A stretch of 43,545 nucleotides of DNA from Bacillota bacterium (GTDB lineage: Bacteria; Bacillota; Clostridia; Lachnospirales; Lachnospiraceae): positions 1-43,545 of the forward strand of contig JAEYPP010000024.1 of assembly GCA_023410575.1 (NCBI GenBank), written 5' to 3'. Numbering within the stretch: position 1 is the stretch's first letter; the number at the start of each line of letters is the position of its first letter. Below the pieces are notes generated by a model, which made no database searches, was not told the origin of the DNA, and worked only from the letters and a program-made list of their open reading frames with translations. Both the position numbers and the translations under genes were made by a program. This document shows positions 1 through 7,095 of this stretch, in pieces.

Positions 1-575
1 CGCAGTAGTAAGTGCTGATGGAGCAAACTTCTCAGTCGCAATCAGCTTGAATGAAGCAAATACAATAGCAAGCATTACCACAGCAACCTTTGTGCTCAAT
101 GATGCAGGGAAGGTAGCAGCAGCAAAAACTGCAATCGAAGGGGCAACCTATACGGACCTAGTAGTAACCGATACCAGCGATGTAGCTCAGAAAGTAGCAG
201 CAGTACAAGCAGTCGTTGACGGAATGAAGGGAACGACAACCGCAGTAGTAAGTGCTGATGGAGCAGACTTCTCAGTCGCAATCAGCTTGAATGAAGCAAA
301 TGCAATAGCAAGCATTACCACAGCAACCTTTGTGCTCAATGATGCAGGGAAGGTAGCAGCAGCAAAAACTGCAATCGAAGGGGCAACCTATACGGACCTA
401 GTAGTAACCGATACCAGCAATGTAGCTCAGAAAGTAGCAGCAGTGCAAGCAGTCGTTGACGGAGTGAAGGGAACGACAACAGCAGTAGTTACTGCCAATG
501 GAGCAGACTTCTCGGTCGCAATCAGCTTGAATGAAGCTACAGCAACAGCAAGTATCACCACAGCAACCTTTGTTC
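1..575 (+). repeat. 240-bp in-frame tandem repeat encoding 80-residue units
   Basis: Units at 1-240 and 241-480 differ at about five bases by eye; a third unit starts at 481 and loses similarity after about 575, where the first FN3-like domain starts. The period is exactly 240 bp, so the reading frame is kept. The array continues beyond the left edge, and its copy number is unknown. Confidence 0.95.
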
Positions 576-2233
576 TGGCCAAGGTTACAAACGTAGTACT
601 GGATGCAAACGGCAAAGTAACCTGGAACAATGTGGCCAATGAAACAGGCTATGATATCCAGCTTCTGAAGGATGGAGTAAATCAGGGAGTAGCAAAAAAT
701 GTAGCAGCAGATATCCTGACCACGAACCTGTTAGAAGACATGAGAGCTGCAGGGGCAGGAGTCTACACAGTTAAAGTAACCGCAAAGGGAGACGGAGTAA
801 ATTATACAGACGGACCAGTGTCGGAGGCATCCTCAGCGCAGACCGTTATTCAACTGGCAACCGTAAGTTCCGGCCTAAACTGGGCCGGAAAAGAGGCACG
901 CTGGACAGAAGTAGATAATGCATCGTCCTATGAAGTACAGCTTTACAAAGATGGCTTAAAGCTAGGGGAACCGCTTGTAACATCATCGCCAGTGTCCTAT
1001 CCGGATTTTTCTATGGATATTGAAACAGCAGGCTTAGGTACCTACACCTATAAGGTTATTGCAAAAGGAAATTCTACCTTAATTCTTGATGCAGTAGAGT
1101 CACAAGCCTCAGCCAATTTGATCATAGCATTATCGCCACCAATAACAGGCTATGTAGTAGCTCCGGGAACAGTAAGCGGGTCAACAAAAATTACATATCA
1201 AGCGGGTTCTGGTAATGTTCTACGGTATGCTAAATATTCAAGCGATGTTTCAATTACGACGCCAATTTATGGAAGCTATATATATGATCTTCTTAACGAC
1301 GGTACGTATAAACAGTTTGATTCAGGAGCTAATATTACAAATGTAAATGCTTCAGAGCAAATTGCATTGTGTGAATATAATGACTCATGGGAAGCAGTAA
1401 AATTTGTTGTAATTCCTCTGAAGTCAGAAGACATAGCAATACAAATTGTAGGAACAGCAAGTGATTCAACAGTAATGATGCTGGATAAAACAGTAGTACC
1501 CGATGATGTATTCGAATTCACCTTATCAGAGGGCACATTAAAAGATACAGCTGCCTTACAAGCTCTTGGAGCAACGAATGTAATTAACTTCAACAGTCTT
1601 CCCGATGGGATGGAATATACAGTAGAAAACACAGGAGGCAAACTGGTAGTTACCTTTACTAATCCGGCAACGAATGAGATATCGGCAGATGTAGAGATGA
1701 AAGCAGTCATTAGAGGAGAGGCAGTTACAGTGGGAGGAGCACTTGATTCAGCAGAAATCCCCGTAACCTTAAAGTGTTCAGAAACCTTCACTAATGGAGA
1801 TGGAACCTATAAATATGTACTGAATGATCTTGGAGCAAGAATTATCAAATTCATCGACAATACGCCTGATGTCAAAACTGATCTTACTATTCCGGATTCC
1901 TTCGATGGGAATACAGTTTTAGAGATTGGAATTGGTGCATTTTGGGGTAACGAATTTAATAAAGTAACACTACCAAATAACCTTTCTAAAATAGAAACTA
2001 GCGCATTTAATAGCTGTGGTATTACTGAATTAGTGATCCCTGACAATCTTAACATCAGTGCGTTTGCCTTTATAGGCAACAACATTACAAAGATAACAAT
2101 AGGCAATAATGTTACATTAGAAAATTACGTTTTCTTAGGCAACGATCCCGACAGCTTCCGTAATGTGTATCAAAATGATGGGGTAGGTACTTATCAACTA
2201 ATTAATGAAAAATGGACTAAAATCATAGAATAG
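2..2233 (+). CDS. Large repeat-containing surface protein, BspA-like LRR C-terminus (5' end outside window)
   Basis: The frame is open from the first complete codon, so this is the last 743 residues of a longer protein. It begins with near-identical 80-residue repeats (nt 1-575), followed by two FN3-like beta-sandwich domains (about nt 577-855 and 860-1125, each with a WNNVANETGYDIQL- or WTEVDNASSYEVQL-like strand pair), a linker domain, and a C-terminal part (about nt 1790-2233) with the LPNNLSKIETSAF and LVIPDNL pattern of BspA/LRR_5 leucine-rich repeats. Such proteins are normally secreted and act in adhesion or cell-surface binding. The signal peptide and any wall anchor lie outside the window; no LPXTG or SLH motif is seen at the C-terminus. 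A terminator follows directly. The extracellular location is inference; the domain calls are by pattern. Confidence 0.85.
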   Translation, partial: AVVSADGANFSVAISLNEANTIASITTATFVLNDAGKVAAAKTAIEGATYTDLVVTDTSDVAQKVAAVQAVVDGMKGTTTAVVSADGADFSVAISLNEANAIASITTATFVLNDAGKVAAAKTAIEGATYTDLVVTDTSNVAQKVAAVQAVVDGVKGTTTAVVTANGADFSVAISLNEATATASITTATFVLAKVTNVVLDANGKVTWNNVANETGYDIQLLKDGVNQGVAKNVAADILTTNLLEDMRAAGAGVYTVKVTAKGDGVNYTDGPVSEASSAQTVIQLATVSSGLNWAGKEARWTEVDNASSYEVQLYKDGLKLGEPLVTSSPVSYPDFSMDIETAGLGTYTYKVIAKGNSTLILDAVESQASANLIIALSPPITGYVVAPGTVSGSTKITYQAGSGNVLRYAKYSSDVSITTPIYGSYIYDLLNDGTYKQFDSGANITNVNASEQIALCEYNDSWEAVKFVVIPLKSEDIAIQIVGTASDSTVMMLDKTVVPDDVFEFTLSEGTLKDTAALQALGATNVINFNSLPDGMEYTVENTGGKLVVTFTNPATNEISADVEMKAVIRGEAVTVGGALDSAEIPVTLKCSETFTNGDGTYKYVLNDLGARIIKFIDNTPDVKTDLTIPDSFDGNTVLEIGIGAFWGNEFNKVTLPNNLSKIETSAFNSCGITELVIPDNLNISAFAFIGNNITKITIGNNVTLENYVFLGNDPDSFRNVYQNDGVGTYQLINEKWTKIIE

Positions 2234-2240
2234 AGTAACA

Positions 2241-2276
2241 AAAAAACCGAGACGGTAATAATGTCTCGGTTTTTTT
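2241..2276 (+). terminator. Rho-independent terminator of the surface protein gene
   Basis: The stem AACCGAGAC / GTCTCGGTT with a 9-nt loop is followed by an unbroken T run and starts 8 nt after the stop codon. The A run before the stem also pairs with the T run, so it may work weakly in the other direction. Confidence 0.93.
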
Positions 2277-2316
2277 ATATATTAGGAAATTTCTCTGAAT
2301 TTCCTAATATATAAAA
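2273..2316. repeat. 19-bp perfect inverted repeat overlapping the terminator T-tract
   Basis: Positions 2273-2291 and 2298-2316 are perfectly complementary around a 6-nt loop (core ATTAGGAAATT / AATTTCCTAAT). Its left arm uses the T run of the preceding terminator, so the two hairpins compete for the same bases. Its role is unknown. Confidence 0.85.
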
Positions 2317-2554
2317 GCGAAGCACACTTTTGTTCTAAAATTCAACTCAACCAGATTAAACCCAAAATAACAAAGGAAATCGAAAAACCGCAAGGCTATG
2401 AGATGGTTTGGAAAATATATATAATGAAGATACTGATGAATCGGCTAGCATTGATATTGATAACGAAGATGCTGATGATTTTTGTGAACTTCTTTTAAAA
2501 AATGATTTGCGATGGATGTGTTCCATCGTTGATTATTATTACTATTATAATTAA
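2310..2554 (+). pseudogene. Frameshifted 3' remnant of an unidentified gene
   Basis: One frame reads a plausible stretch (KITKEIEKPQGYEMVW) up to about 2411. The next frame then continues as a strongly acidic tail (NEDTDESASIDIDNEDADD, then DLRWMCSIVDYYYYYN) and stops at 2552-2554. Neither half has a credible start codon with a ribosome site. The two parts together resemble the C-terminus of a small protein broken by a frameshift. I do not recognise the family. Confidence 0.4.
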
Positions 2555-2557
2555 ACT

Positions 2558-2585
2558 TTGAAATTCAATTAATGTGGTTTATAAT
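2558..2585 (+). promoter_or_regulatory. Probable sigma-A promoter of the 2655 sigma factor gene
   Basis: TTGAAA (2558-2563) and TATAAT (2580-2585) are separated by 16 bp, about 70 bp upstream of the start codon. Confidence 0.55.
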
Positions 2586-2654
2586 GGAAAAGAAACAACT
2601 GACATATATAAGTAAATTACAGATTAGAAAATCTTATTAAAAGTAGGTAATAGT

Positions 2655-3422
2655 ATGGAGACGCAGCAAATTCAAAATGAATTGTTAAAGTTGTATGATG
2701 AAGAGTATGATAAATTGTACTGCACCGCTTTTAGGATGACTGGAAATCATCATGATGCTGAGGATGTCTTGCAGAGTGCTTTTCTTAAAGCGATAACGCA
2801 TATGCAGCAGTTTAAGGGAGATGCGAAACTTTCTACTTGGCTATATCGGATTTTAATTAATGAGGGAAACGATAATTATAAAAGGATAAGAAAGCTACCG
2901 GTTGTGGCTATTACTCAAGAATTAGGTATGAGTGAGGAAGAATTCTTCGCAGAACTAGAGTCGTCCAATGAACCAATTGATAACAAATTAGTGGTTGATG
3001 AGATGAGAGAAAAATGTTTGACAGCATTTATGCGATGTTTACCAAAACAGCAGAGGGCGGTATTTGCACTAAGAACTTTTTTGGATCTGAAGCTTTCGGA
3101 AATTGCTGAGGTAGTACAGATAACGGAAAACAGTGCCAAAGTAACCTTGTATAGGGCGAGAAAGACGATCCAAGATCTACACTATGACCGATGTAGCTTA
3201 ATAGATCCTTCGAAGCCATGTAAATGTTATTTATGGGTTAAATTTATGAAAGAACACAATTTACCAATTCCAATGGGCTATACTGATTATAGGGATTTGG
3301 ATTTATTGGATGAATATAAGCAGTTCATTCGAGGAACTTTAGATATCTATGCAATGTATAAGGTCGGAAGAAAAATTCCAAAAGAAATTTTTTTAGGAAA
3401 ATTAAGAGAAATAATTTTGTAA
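2655..3422 (+). CDS. ECF-like sigma-70 family RNA polymerase sigma factor with C-terminal extension
   Basis: The 255-residue protein has a sigma region 2 at about residues 8-80 (FRMTGNHHDAEDVLQSAFLK, then FKGDAKLSTWLYRI) and a region 4 helix-turn-helix at about 122-175 (LPKQQRAVFALR, LKLSEIAEVVQITENSAKVT). It would direct RNA polymerase to a small regulon. Unlike simple ECF factors it carries about 70 extra residues with a CKCYLWVKFMKEHNL motif that could bind metal or act as a built-in regulatory tail. No membrane anti-sigma gene is adjacent; the next gene is the cysteine-rich DUF3795 protein 64 bp downstream. The ribosome site (AGGTAATAGT) is weak. The family is certain by motif; the regulon is unknown. 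Confidence 0.9.
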   Translation: METQQIQNELLKLYDEEYDKLYCTAFRMTGNHHDAEDVLQSAFLKAITHMQQFKGDAKLSTWLYRILINEGNDNYKRIRKLPVVAITQELGMSEEEFFAELESSNEPIDNKLVVDEMREKCLTAFMRCLPKQQRAVFALRTFLDLKLSEIAEVVQITENSAKVTLYRARKTIQDLHYDRCSLIDPSKPCKCYLWVKFMKEHNLPIPMGYTDYRDLDLLDEYKQFIRGTLDIYAMYKVGRKIPKEIFLGKLREIIL

Positions 3423-3486
3423 CCTTTTTTACTTTCTAGTGTCTAAGTTATTGTAAGACAAAATTAAGATACTCGGAGGAAAGATT

Positions 3487-3915
3487 ATGGATAGTAAAAT
3501 TATTGCACCATGTGGAATTGACTGTTTTAATTGCGAGATGTTTGAGAAGAATCTGACAGAGGAGTTTCAGGTACGAATGGCAGAACTTTTCAAAGTATCC
3601 AAGAAACGCATTATCTGTAAAGGCTGTGTTAATGGAAATCAGTGTCTAGTGCTTGATTTACAAGGTGAGAAGTGTCAAACATTAGAGTGTGTAAACAAAA
3701 ATGGAGTTGATTACTGTTTTGAGTGTAATCATTTTCCGTGTGAAAATCTTATGCCTATCGCAGACAGAGCCTCCACTCATCCACAAAATTTTAAGCTTTA
3801 CAATCTCTGCATGATGAAAAAATTAGGTATTAATGGGTGGTTGGAAATAGCAGACGACATTCGGCATACATACTTTAATCAAAAAATGAGACTCGGAAAA
3901 GGAGGAAGCAAATAG
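3487..3915 (+). CDS. DUF3795 cysteine-rich protein
   Basis: This 142-residue protein begins with the DUF3795 signature IIAPCGIDCFNCEMF and contains further cysteine pairs (CKGCVNGNQC, CQTLEC, YCFECNHFPCE), 12 or more cysteines in all. They suggest a small metal- or Fe-S-binding protein; the family has no established function. A strong ribosome site (CGGAGGAAAG) precedes the ATG. The gene lies 64 bp after the sigma factor in the same direction, so the two may be co-transcribed. The family call rests on the N-terminal motif and cysteine spacing. Confidence 0.85.
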   Translation: MDSKIIAPCGIDCFNCEMFEKNLTEEFQVRMAELFKVSKKRIICKGCVNGNQCLVLDLQGEKCQTLECVNKNGVDYCFECNHFPCENLMPIADRASTHPQNFKLYNLCMMKKLGINGWLEIADDIRHTYFNQKMRLGKGGSK

Positions 3916-4024
3916 CAATCAAGTTTTTATCGTTATGATAGCCTGACTACAAAAAAACGCACAAGGGCTAATACGCTCCAACAGAGGGTAGGGAGAAATA
4001 TGTATGAATAGGTGATGGATGGAC

Positions 4025-4106
4025 GCACTCATCTTTGTAGGGAACTGCTTTTCTTGGACATAAATCCGAAACAAGTGGATTCACGACAAAGATGGGTGCA
4101 TTTTTA
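4025..4106 (+). terminator. Long-loop hairpin followed by a T-run
   Basis: GCACTCATCTTTGT (4025-4038) pairs with ACAAAGATGGGTGC (4086-4099), 13 Watson-Crick pairs and one T-G pair, and ATTTTTAAA follows. The 47-nt loop is long for a simple terminator; it could be the terminator of the DUF3795 gene or a small structured RNA. Confidence 0.5.
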
Positions 4107-4203
4107 AATGAATACTATATTTAATCCGTACTGGATATAATGGGAATGAGAGTTCAATTTGAGTGTAGGTATAATTTGTTTCAAGAAGAATAGGAGGGTG
4201 AGT

Positions 4204-5688
4204 ATGGCAAGAGTAAAGAATATACATGAGAAGCTAAATTACGGAAGCAATGGGGAATCCGAGGTATTGGTAATAACGGGTGTAAATGTAGTGGATGTGT
4301 CAAAAAGAGTGATTCATGAAAATAGTACCATTATTTGTCGTGGGGGAAAGATAAGTGAAATAGCTTCATCATTGACAGTGTCCATCCCAGAAAATGCTAC
4401 AGTTAAAGAGTTAACAGGAAGGTATATGATTCCGGGATTGATCGATGCTCATGTACATCTGGCTCATCCAGGAGTTGACGATTATGGCAGGATTAACACA
4501 GAATCCATGGAAAAGAAATATCTAAGGCATTCGTACCTAACTTTAAAATCTGGTGTTACAACAATTAGAAATATGCCTGGATCTTTCGGTTACAGTATAT
4601 TAAAGTTCAGGGATCAGGTGAATAAAGGAATACATAATGGTCCGCGTATCTTTGCAAGTGGCCCGGCATTGGCAGCACCTTACGGTTATTTTAGTTTAAA
4701 GCGGTTTATTCCTGCTCCTTCGGTTTTGCTACCAATTTTGAGTGTTATTTTTGGCGCTCATGGATTATCAATTGATGTAGAAAAACCAGAGGAAGTATCA
4801 GGAATTATTAAAAAGTTAAAAAAGGATGGCGTGGATTTTATTAAGACAACGACTCCGGGGACAAATTTATCTTTAATTGAGAACAATCCCGAGGGTAGAG
4901 AATTCTACATAAAAAGAAAAGTTAATTTACGCTTGCTTGATGCAAGTATGAAACCGGAGGTTCTAAAGGCTATTGTTAAATGTGCCCATGAGGAAGACTT
5001 GAAAGTATCTGCTCATTCGATCTGTCTGCCTACAGGTATTAAACAAGCGGTTGAAGCTGGAGTTGACAGTATCGAACATACACCACTTGGATTATTAGAT
5101 GAAGAAACTTTCAAGATTATGAAAGAAAAGGGAATCTACTGGGTTCCTACGGGATACTGTTTTTTTCATTGGGTGGAATTGATTGACAATCCTGAACTAT
5201 TCGACAGAGAGGAAATGAAGGAGGCTATCCCTGAACCATATCATTCGATTGGTAAAAGGGCTTTGGAAAAAACAAGGGAAGCAATAAAATCGGAATCTGA
5301 TCCTATATGGACACGTTTCTATGAAGAGATGCCAAATTACAAGCAGAGGTATTTTCCTTTAAACTTTCAAAATGCTATTAAATGTGGAGTAAAAATTGTA
5401 GCAGGAGTTGATGCAGGCATGGGGGGTGCGGGATATGTACCTCACGGTTTTCTTTATAAAGAAATAGAGTTGTTTGTCAAGCATGGAATGGATGAATATC
5501 AAGCTATTCGAACTGCGACAATAAATGCAGCTGAACTTTTGGGGTTAGAAGAAGAGGTCGGAAGTATAGAGCGTGGTAAAAAGGCGGACTTTGTCATATT
5601 AAAAAATAATCCGATAGAAAATATATCAAACTTACGCCAGATTGAATTAGTATTTAAAAATGGAATCATTGCTTATGAGTCAAACTGA
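4204..5688 (+). CDS. Metal-dependent amidohydrolase (imidazolonepropionase-like)
   Basis: The 494-residue protein is a cytoplasmic hydrolase of the amidohydrolase superfamily, with no signal peptide. Visible metal and catalytic motifs are the HxH of GLIDAHVHLAHP, a central lysine in DFIKTTTPG, histidines in KVSAHSICL and IEHTPLG, and the late aspartate in VAGVDAGMGG. The C-terminus (GSIERGKKADFVIL) closes the small beta-sandwich typical of imidazolonepropionase- and prolidase-like members. I place the start at the ATG preceded by AGGAGGGTGAGT; an in-frame TTG at 4159 has no ribosome site. The substrate is unknown: the gene stands alone, with no histidine-degradation genes nearby. Confidence 0.88.
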   Translation: MARVKNIHEKLNYGSNGESEVLVITGVNVVDVSKRVIHENSTIICRGGKISEIASSLTVSIPENATVKELTGRYMIPGLIDAHVHLAHPGVDDYGRINTESMEKKYLRHSYLTLKSGVTTIRNMPGSFGYSILKFRDQVNKGIHNGPRIFASGPALAAPYGYFSLKRFIPAPSVLLPILSVIFGAHGLSIDVEKPEEVSGIIKKLKKDGVDFIKTTTPGTNLSLIENNPEGREFYIKRKVNLRLLDASMKPEVLKAIVKCAHEEDLKVSAHSICLPTGIKQAVEAGVDSIEHTPLGLLDEETFKIMKEKGIYWVPTGYCFFHWVELIDNPELFDREEMKEAIPEPYHSIGKRALEKTREAIKSESDPIWTRFYEEMPNYKQRYFPLNFQNAIKCGVKIVAGVDAGMGGAGYVPHGFLYKEIELFVKHGMDEYQAIRTATINAAELLGLEEEVGSIERGKKADFVILKNNPIENISNLRQIELVFKNGIIAYESN

Positions 5689-5816
5689 TATTAGATGAAA
5701 TTCAAGATGAAATAGTTAAAATCAATGATGCAATCCAGGATGGAAAAGCGAGCTATGAACTTAAGGGAAGGTTAGTCGAAGTGGGCCGAACTTGCTATAA
5801 ATATGGTTTATATTGA
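5685..5816 (+). pseudogene. Short remnant of an unidentified small protein
   Basis: An open frame of 43 codons (DEIVKINDAIQDGKASYELK, ending TCYKYGLY and stop) overlaps the amidohydrolase stop by 4 nt and has no ATG, GTG or TTG with a ribosome site. The composition is protein-like. It is probably the 3' end of a gene whose front has been lost; the family is not recognised. Confidence 0.35.
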
Positions 5817-5841
5817 TTTTTCGTATTATTTATGCTACATT
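5813..5841 (+). promoter_or_regulatory. Possible promoter of the folate operon leader
   Basis: TTGATT (5813-5818) and TACATT (5836-5841) with a 17-bp spacer lie about 30 bp upstream of the riboswitch aptamer. The match is modest but the place is right. Confidence 0.4.
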
Positions 5842-5872
5842 ATGTTCATTATACAAATAATGTTAATTATTT

Positions 5873-5969
5873 GCAGAGTAGAGATTTATGCGTCAAGTGT
5901 CTTTTGGACAGGGAGTTGCCAAAAGGACGAAGGGAAGATTCCTGCGGTATAGATTTCGCATCCCGCTGT
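5873..5969 (+). promoter_or_regulatory. Tetrahydrofolate (THF) riboswitch aptamer
   Basis: The conserved pieces of the THF riboswitch occur in order: GCAGAGTAG, GCGTCAAGTG, AGGGAGTTGCC, ACGAAGGG, CCTGCGGTA and CGCATCCCGCTGT. GCAG (5873-5876) closes with CTGT (5966-5969), TCTTTTGG pairs with CCAAAAGGA around the GGGAG junction, and ATGCG pairs with CGCAT. It lies upstream of the folate genes, with a terminator downstream (6037-6073) as expression platform. Known members sense reduced folates and shut down folate synthesis or uptake genes. Recognition is by motif order, not by a covariance search. Confidence 0.88.
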
Positions 5970-6036
5970 TATGTAAATACATAATAGAGAATAATAGCAC
6001 TTCATGTTAACATACTTTGTGTAAATGGAGTTTTAT

Positions 6037-6073
6037 AAGGCGGGATAGGTAAATTGACCTACTCCGCTTTTTT
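6037..6073 (+). terminator. Terminator hairpin of the THF riboswitch expression platform
   Basis: GCGGGATAGGT (6040-6050) pairs with ACCTACTCCGC (6057-6067) with one mismatch and one G-T pair, then six Ts follow. It sits between the aptamer and folE, where premature termination in the presence of folate is expected. Confidence 0.8.
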
Positions 6074-6139
6074 GTTCCATGTACAGCAGAGCAGTGATTT
6101 ACACACGAGGATGATCACAATATGGAGGTGCAAATAACG

Positions 6140-6451
6140 ATGGTTGATCTGGAAAAAGTGCAACAGGCAGTAACAATGCTGCTAGAAGCAATAGGTGAGG
6201 ACCCAGAACGTGAGGGACTAGCAGATACTCCAAAACGTGTTGCAAATATGTATGCTGAAACAATGTCAGGCTATGAAGAAGATCCAAAAGAGGACTTATC
6301 GATGATTATGGTAGAAGCAGAGCATACCTGTATGACCATGCGTGGTATTAAAAAAGTAGGAAGCAAAACAGTCAGCATGGCTACAAGAGGGCAATTTAAG
6401 GAAAATTTACATATGCAAAAAATAATACAGGATATGGTATATAGCAAATGA
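6140..6451 (+). CDS. folE: GTP cyclohydrolase I with a large internal deletion, probably inactive
   Basis: The first ~52 residues (LLEAIGEDPEREGLADTPKR, then SGYEEDP) and the last ~47 (MVEAEHTCMTMRGIKKVG, then ATRGQFKEN) are typical FolE, but the protein has 103 residues where the family has about 185-190. Roughly 75-85 residues between EDPKEDL and MIMVEAEH are missing in frame. This block holds the CEHHLLPF zinc and catalytic motif and the GLSKLAR region; only the third zinc cysteine (C64 here) remains. FolE makes 7,8-dihydroneopterin triphosphate from GTP. I chose ATG 6140 because GGAGGTG lies 9 nt upstream; ATG 6122 would add six residues. The stop overlaps the next start by 4 nt. The fold and activity are probably lost (inference). 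Confidence 0.88.
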   Translation: MVDLEKVQQAVTMLLEAIGEDPEREGLADTPKRVANMYAETMSGYEEDPKEDLSMIMVEAEHTCMTMRGIKKVGSKTVSMATRGQFKENLHMQKIIQDMVYSK

Positions 6452-6972
6452 ATAAGTTCAATGATTTGGATAAAGTAAATGCAATATTAAATAACGCAAA
6501 GTTCAACCAAGAGCTAGAAAAAATCAATCAACAGGAAAGAGAGCGTATCTTTTGCAAGCATGGACTAGAGCATCTGTTAGATGTAGCGCGTATCATGTAT
6601 ATTCGCTATTTAGAGGCGCTGACTATCAATAGTTTAAATTACAACACAATAAGTAATTTGAATAAAGAAATTATTTATGCAACCGCATTATTGCATGATT
6701 TGGGAAGAGCAGAAGAATACGAGCTTCGTAAACGTCCTCATGCAGCTGCCAGTGCGGATATGGCAAAGGAGATACTAATCGAAGCTGGATTTCATGTAGA
6801 GGATAGTAAGTTAATATGCAATGCGATTGCTAATCACAATAATGCTGCAACAGACAAACTTAGTGATTGGTTACAAGAAGCAGATTGGTTAAGTAGAAAT
6901 TGTTATCGATGTACAGCACTCGATGAATGCAATTGGGTGGAGGCACGAAAGAATAAGGAGATCACAGTGTGA
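6448..6972 (+). CDS. HD-domain phosphohydrolase of the folate operon
   Basis: The 174-residue protein has the HD metal site spread over H38/H42 (KHGLEHLLDVARI), H83-D84 (ALLHDLGR), H130 (AIANHNN) and D146 (QEADWLSR). A cysteine cluster follows at the C-terminus (RNCYRCTALDECNW). HD proteins hydrolyse phosphate esters. Its place between folE and folP suggests action on dihydroneopterin phosphates, the dephosphorylation step for which many bacteria lack a known enzyme; this is inference. The start overlaps the folE stop (ATGA), so translation is probably coupled. Its ribosome site is otherwise poor. Confidence 0.85.
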   Translation: MNKFNDLDKVNAILNNAKFNQELEKINQQERERIFCKHGLEHLLDVARIMYIRYLEALTINSLNYNTISNLNKEIIYATALLHDLGRAEEYELRKRPHAAASADMAKEILIEAGFHVEDSKLICNAIANHNNAATDKLSDWLQEADWLSRNCYRCTALDECNWVEARKNKEITV

Positions 6973-7008
6973 ATGAAAAGTATAATTCATACTTTATATT
7001 GAGGAAGT

Positions 7009-7028
7009 ATCGTAAGCAAGCTTGCGAT
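7009..7028. repeat. Small intercistronic hairpin upstream of folP
   Basis: ATCGTAAG (7009-7016) pairs with CTTGCGAT (7021-7028) around CAAG, with one G-T pair. It has no T-run, so it is more likely an RNA-processing or stability element than a terminator. Confidence 0.4.
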
Positions 7029-7095
7029 ATGCATGGGTTTCGTGTGAAAAAAAAGAACAATTTTCACATATTATGAAGAAAGGCATGGTAATAGT

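Noticed and set aside
1..575. Mobile element or CRISPR-like repeat
   Set aside because: The period is a multiple of three, and the repeats are coding and in frame within one protein.
1276..1791. 171-codon minus-strand frame inside the surface protein gene
   Set aside because: It is antisense to a well-supported domain-rich protein; serine/threonine/valine-rich composition is what the reverse of such a gene gives.
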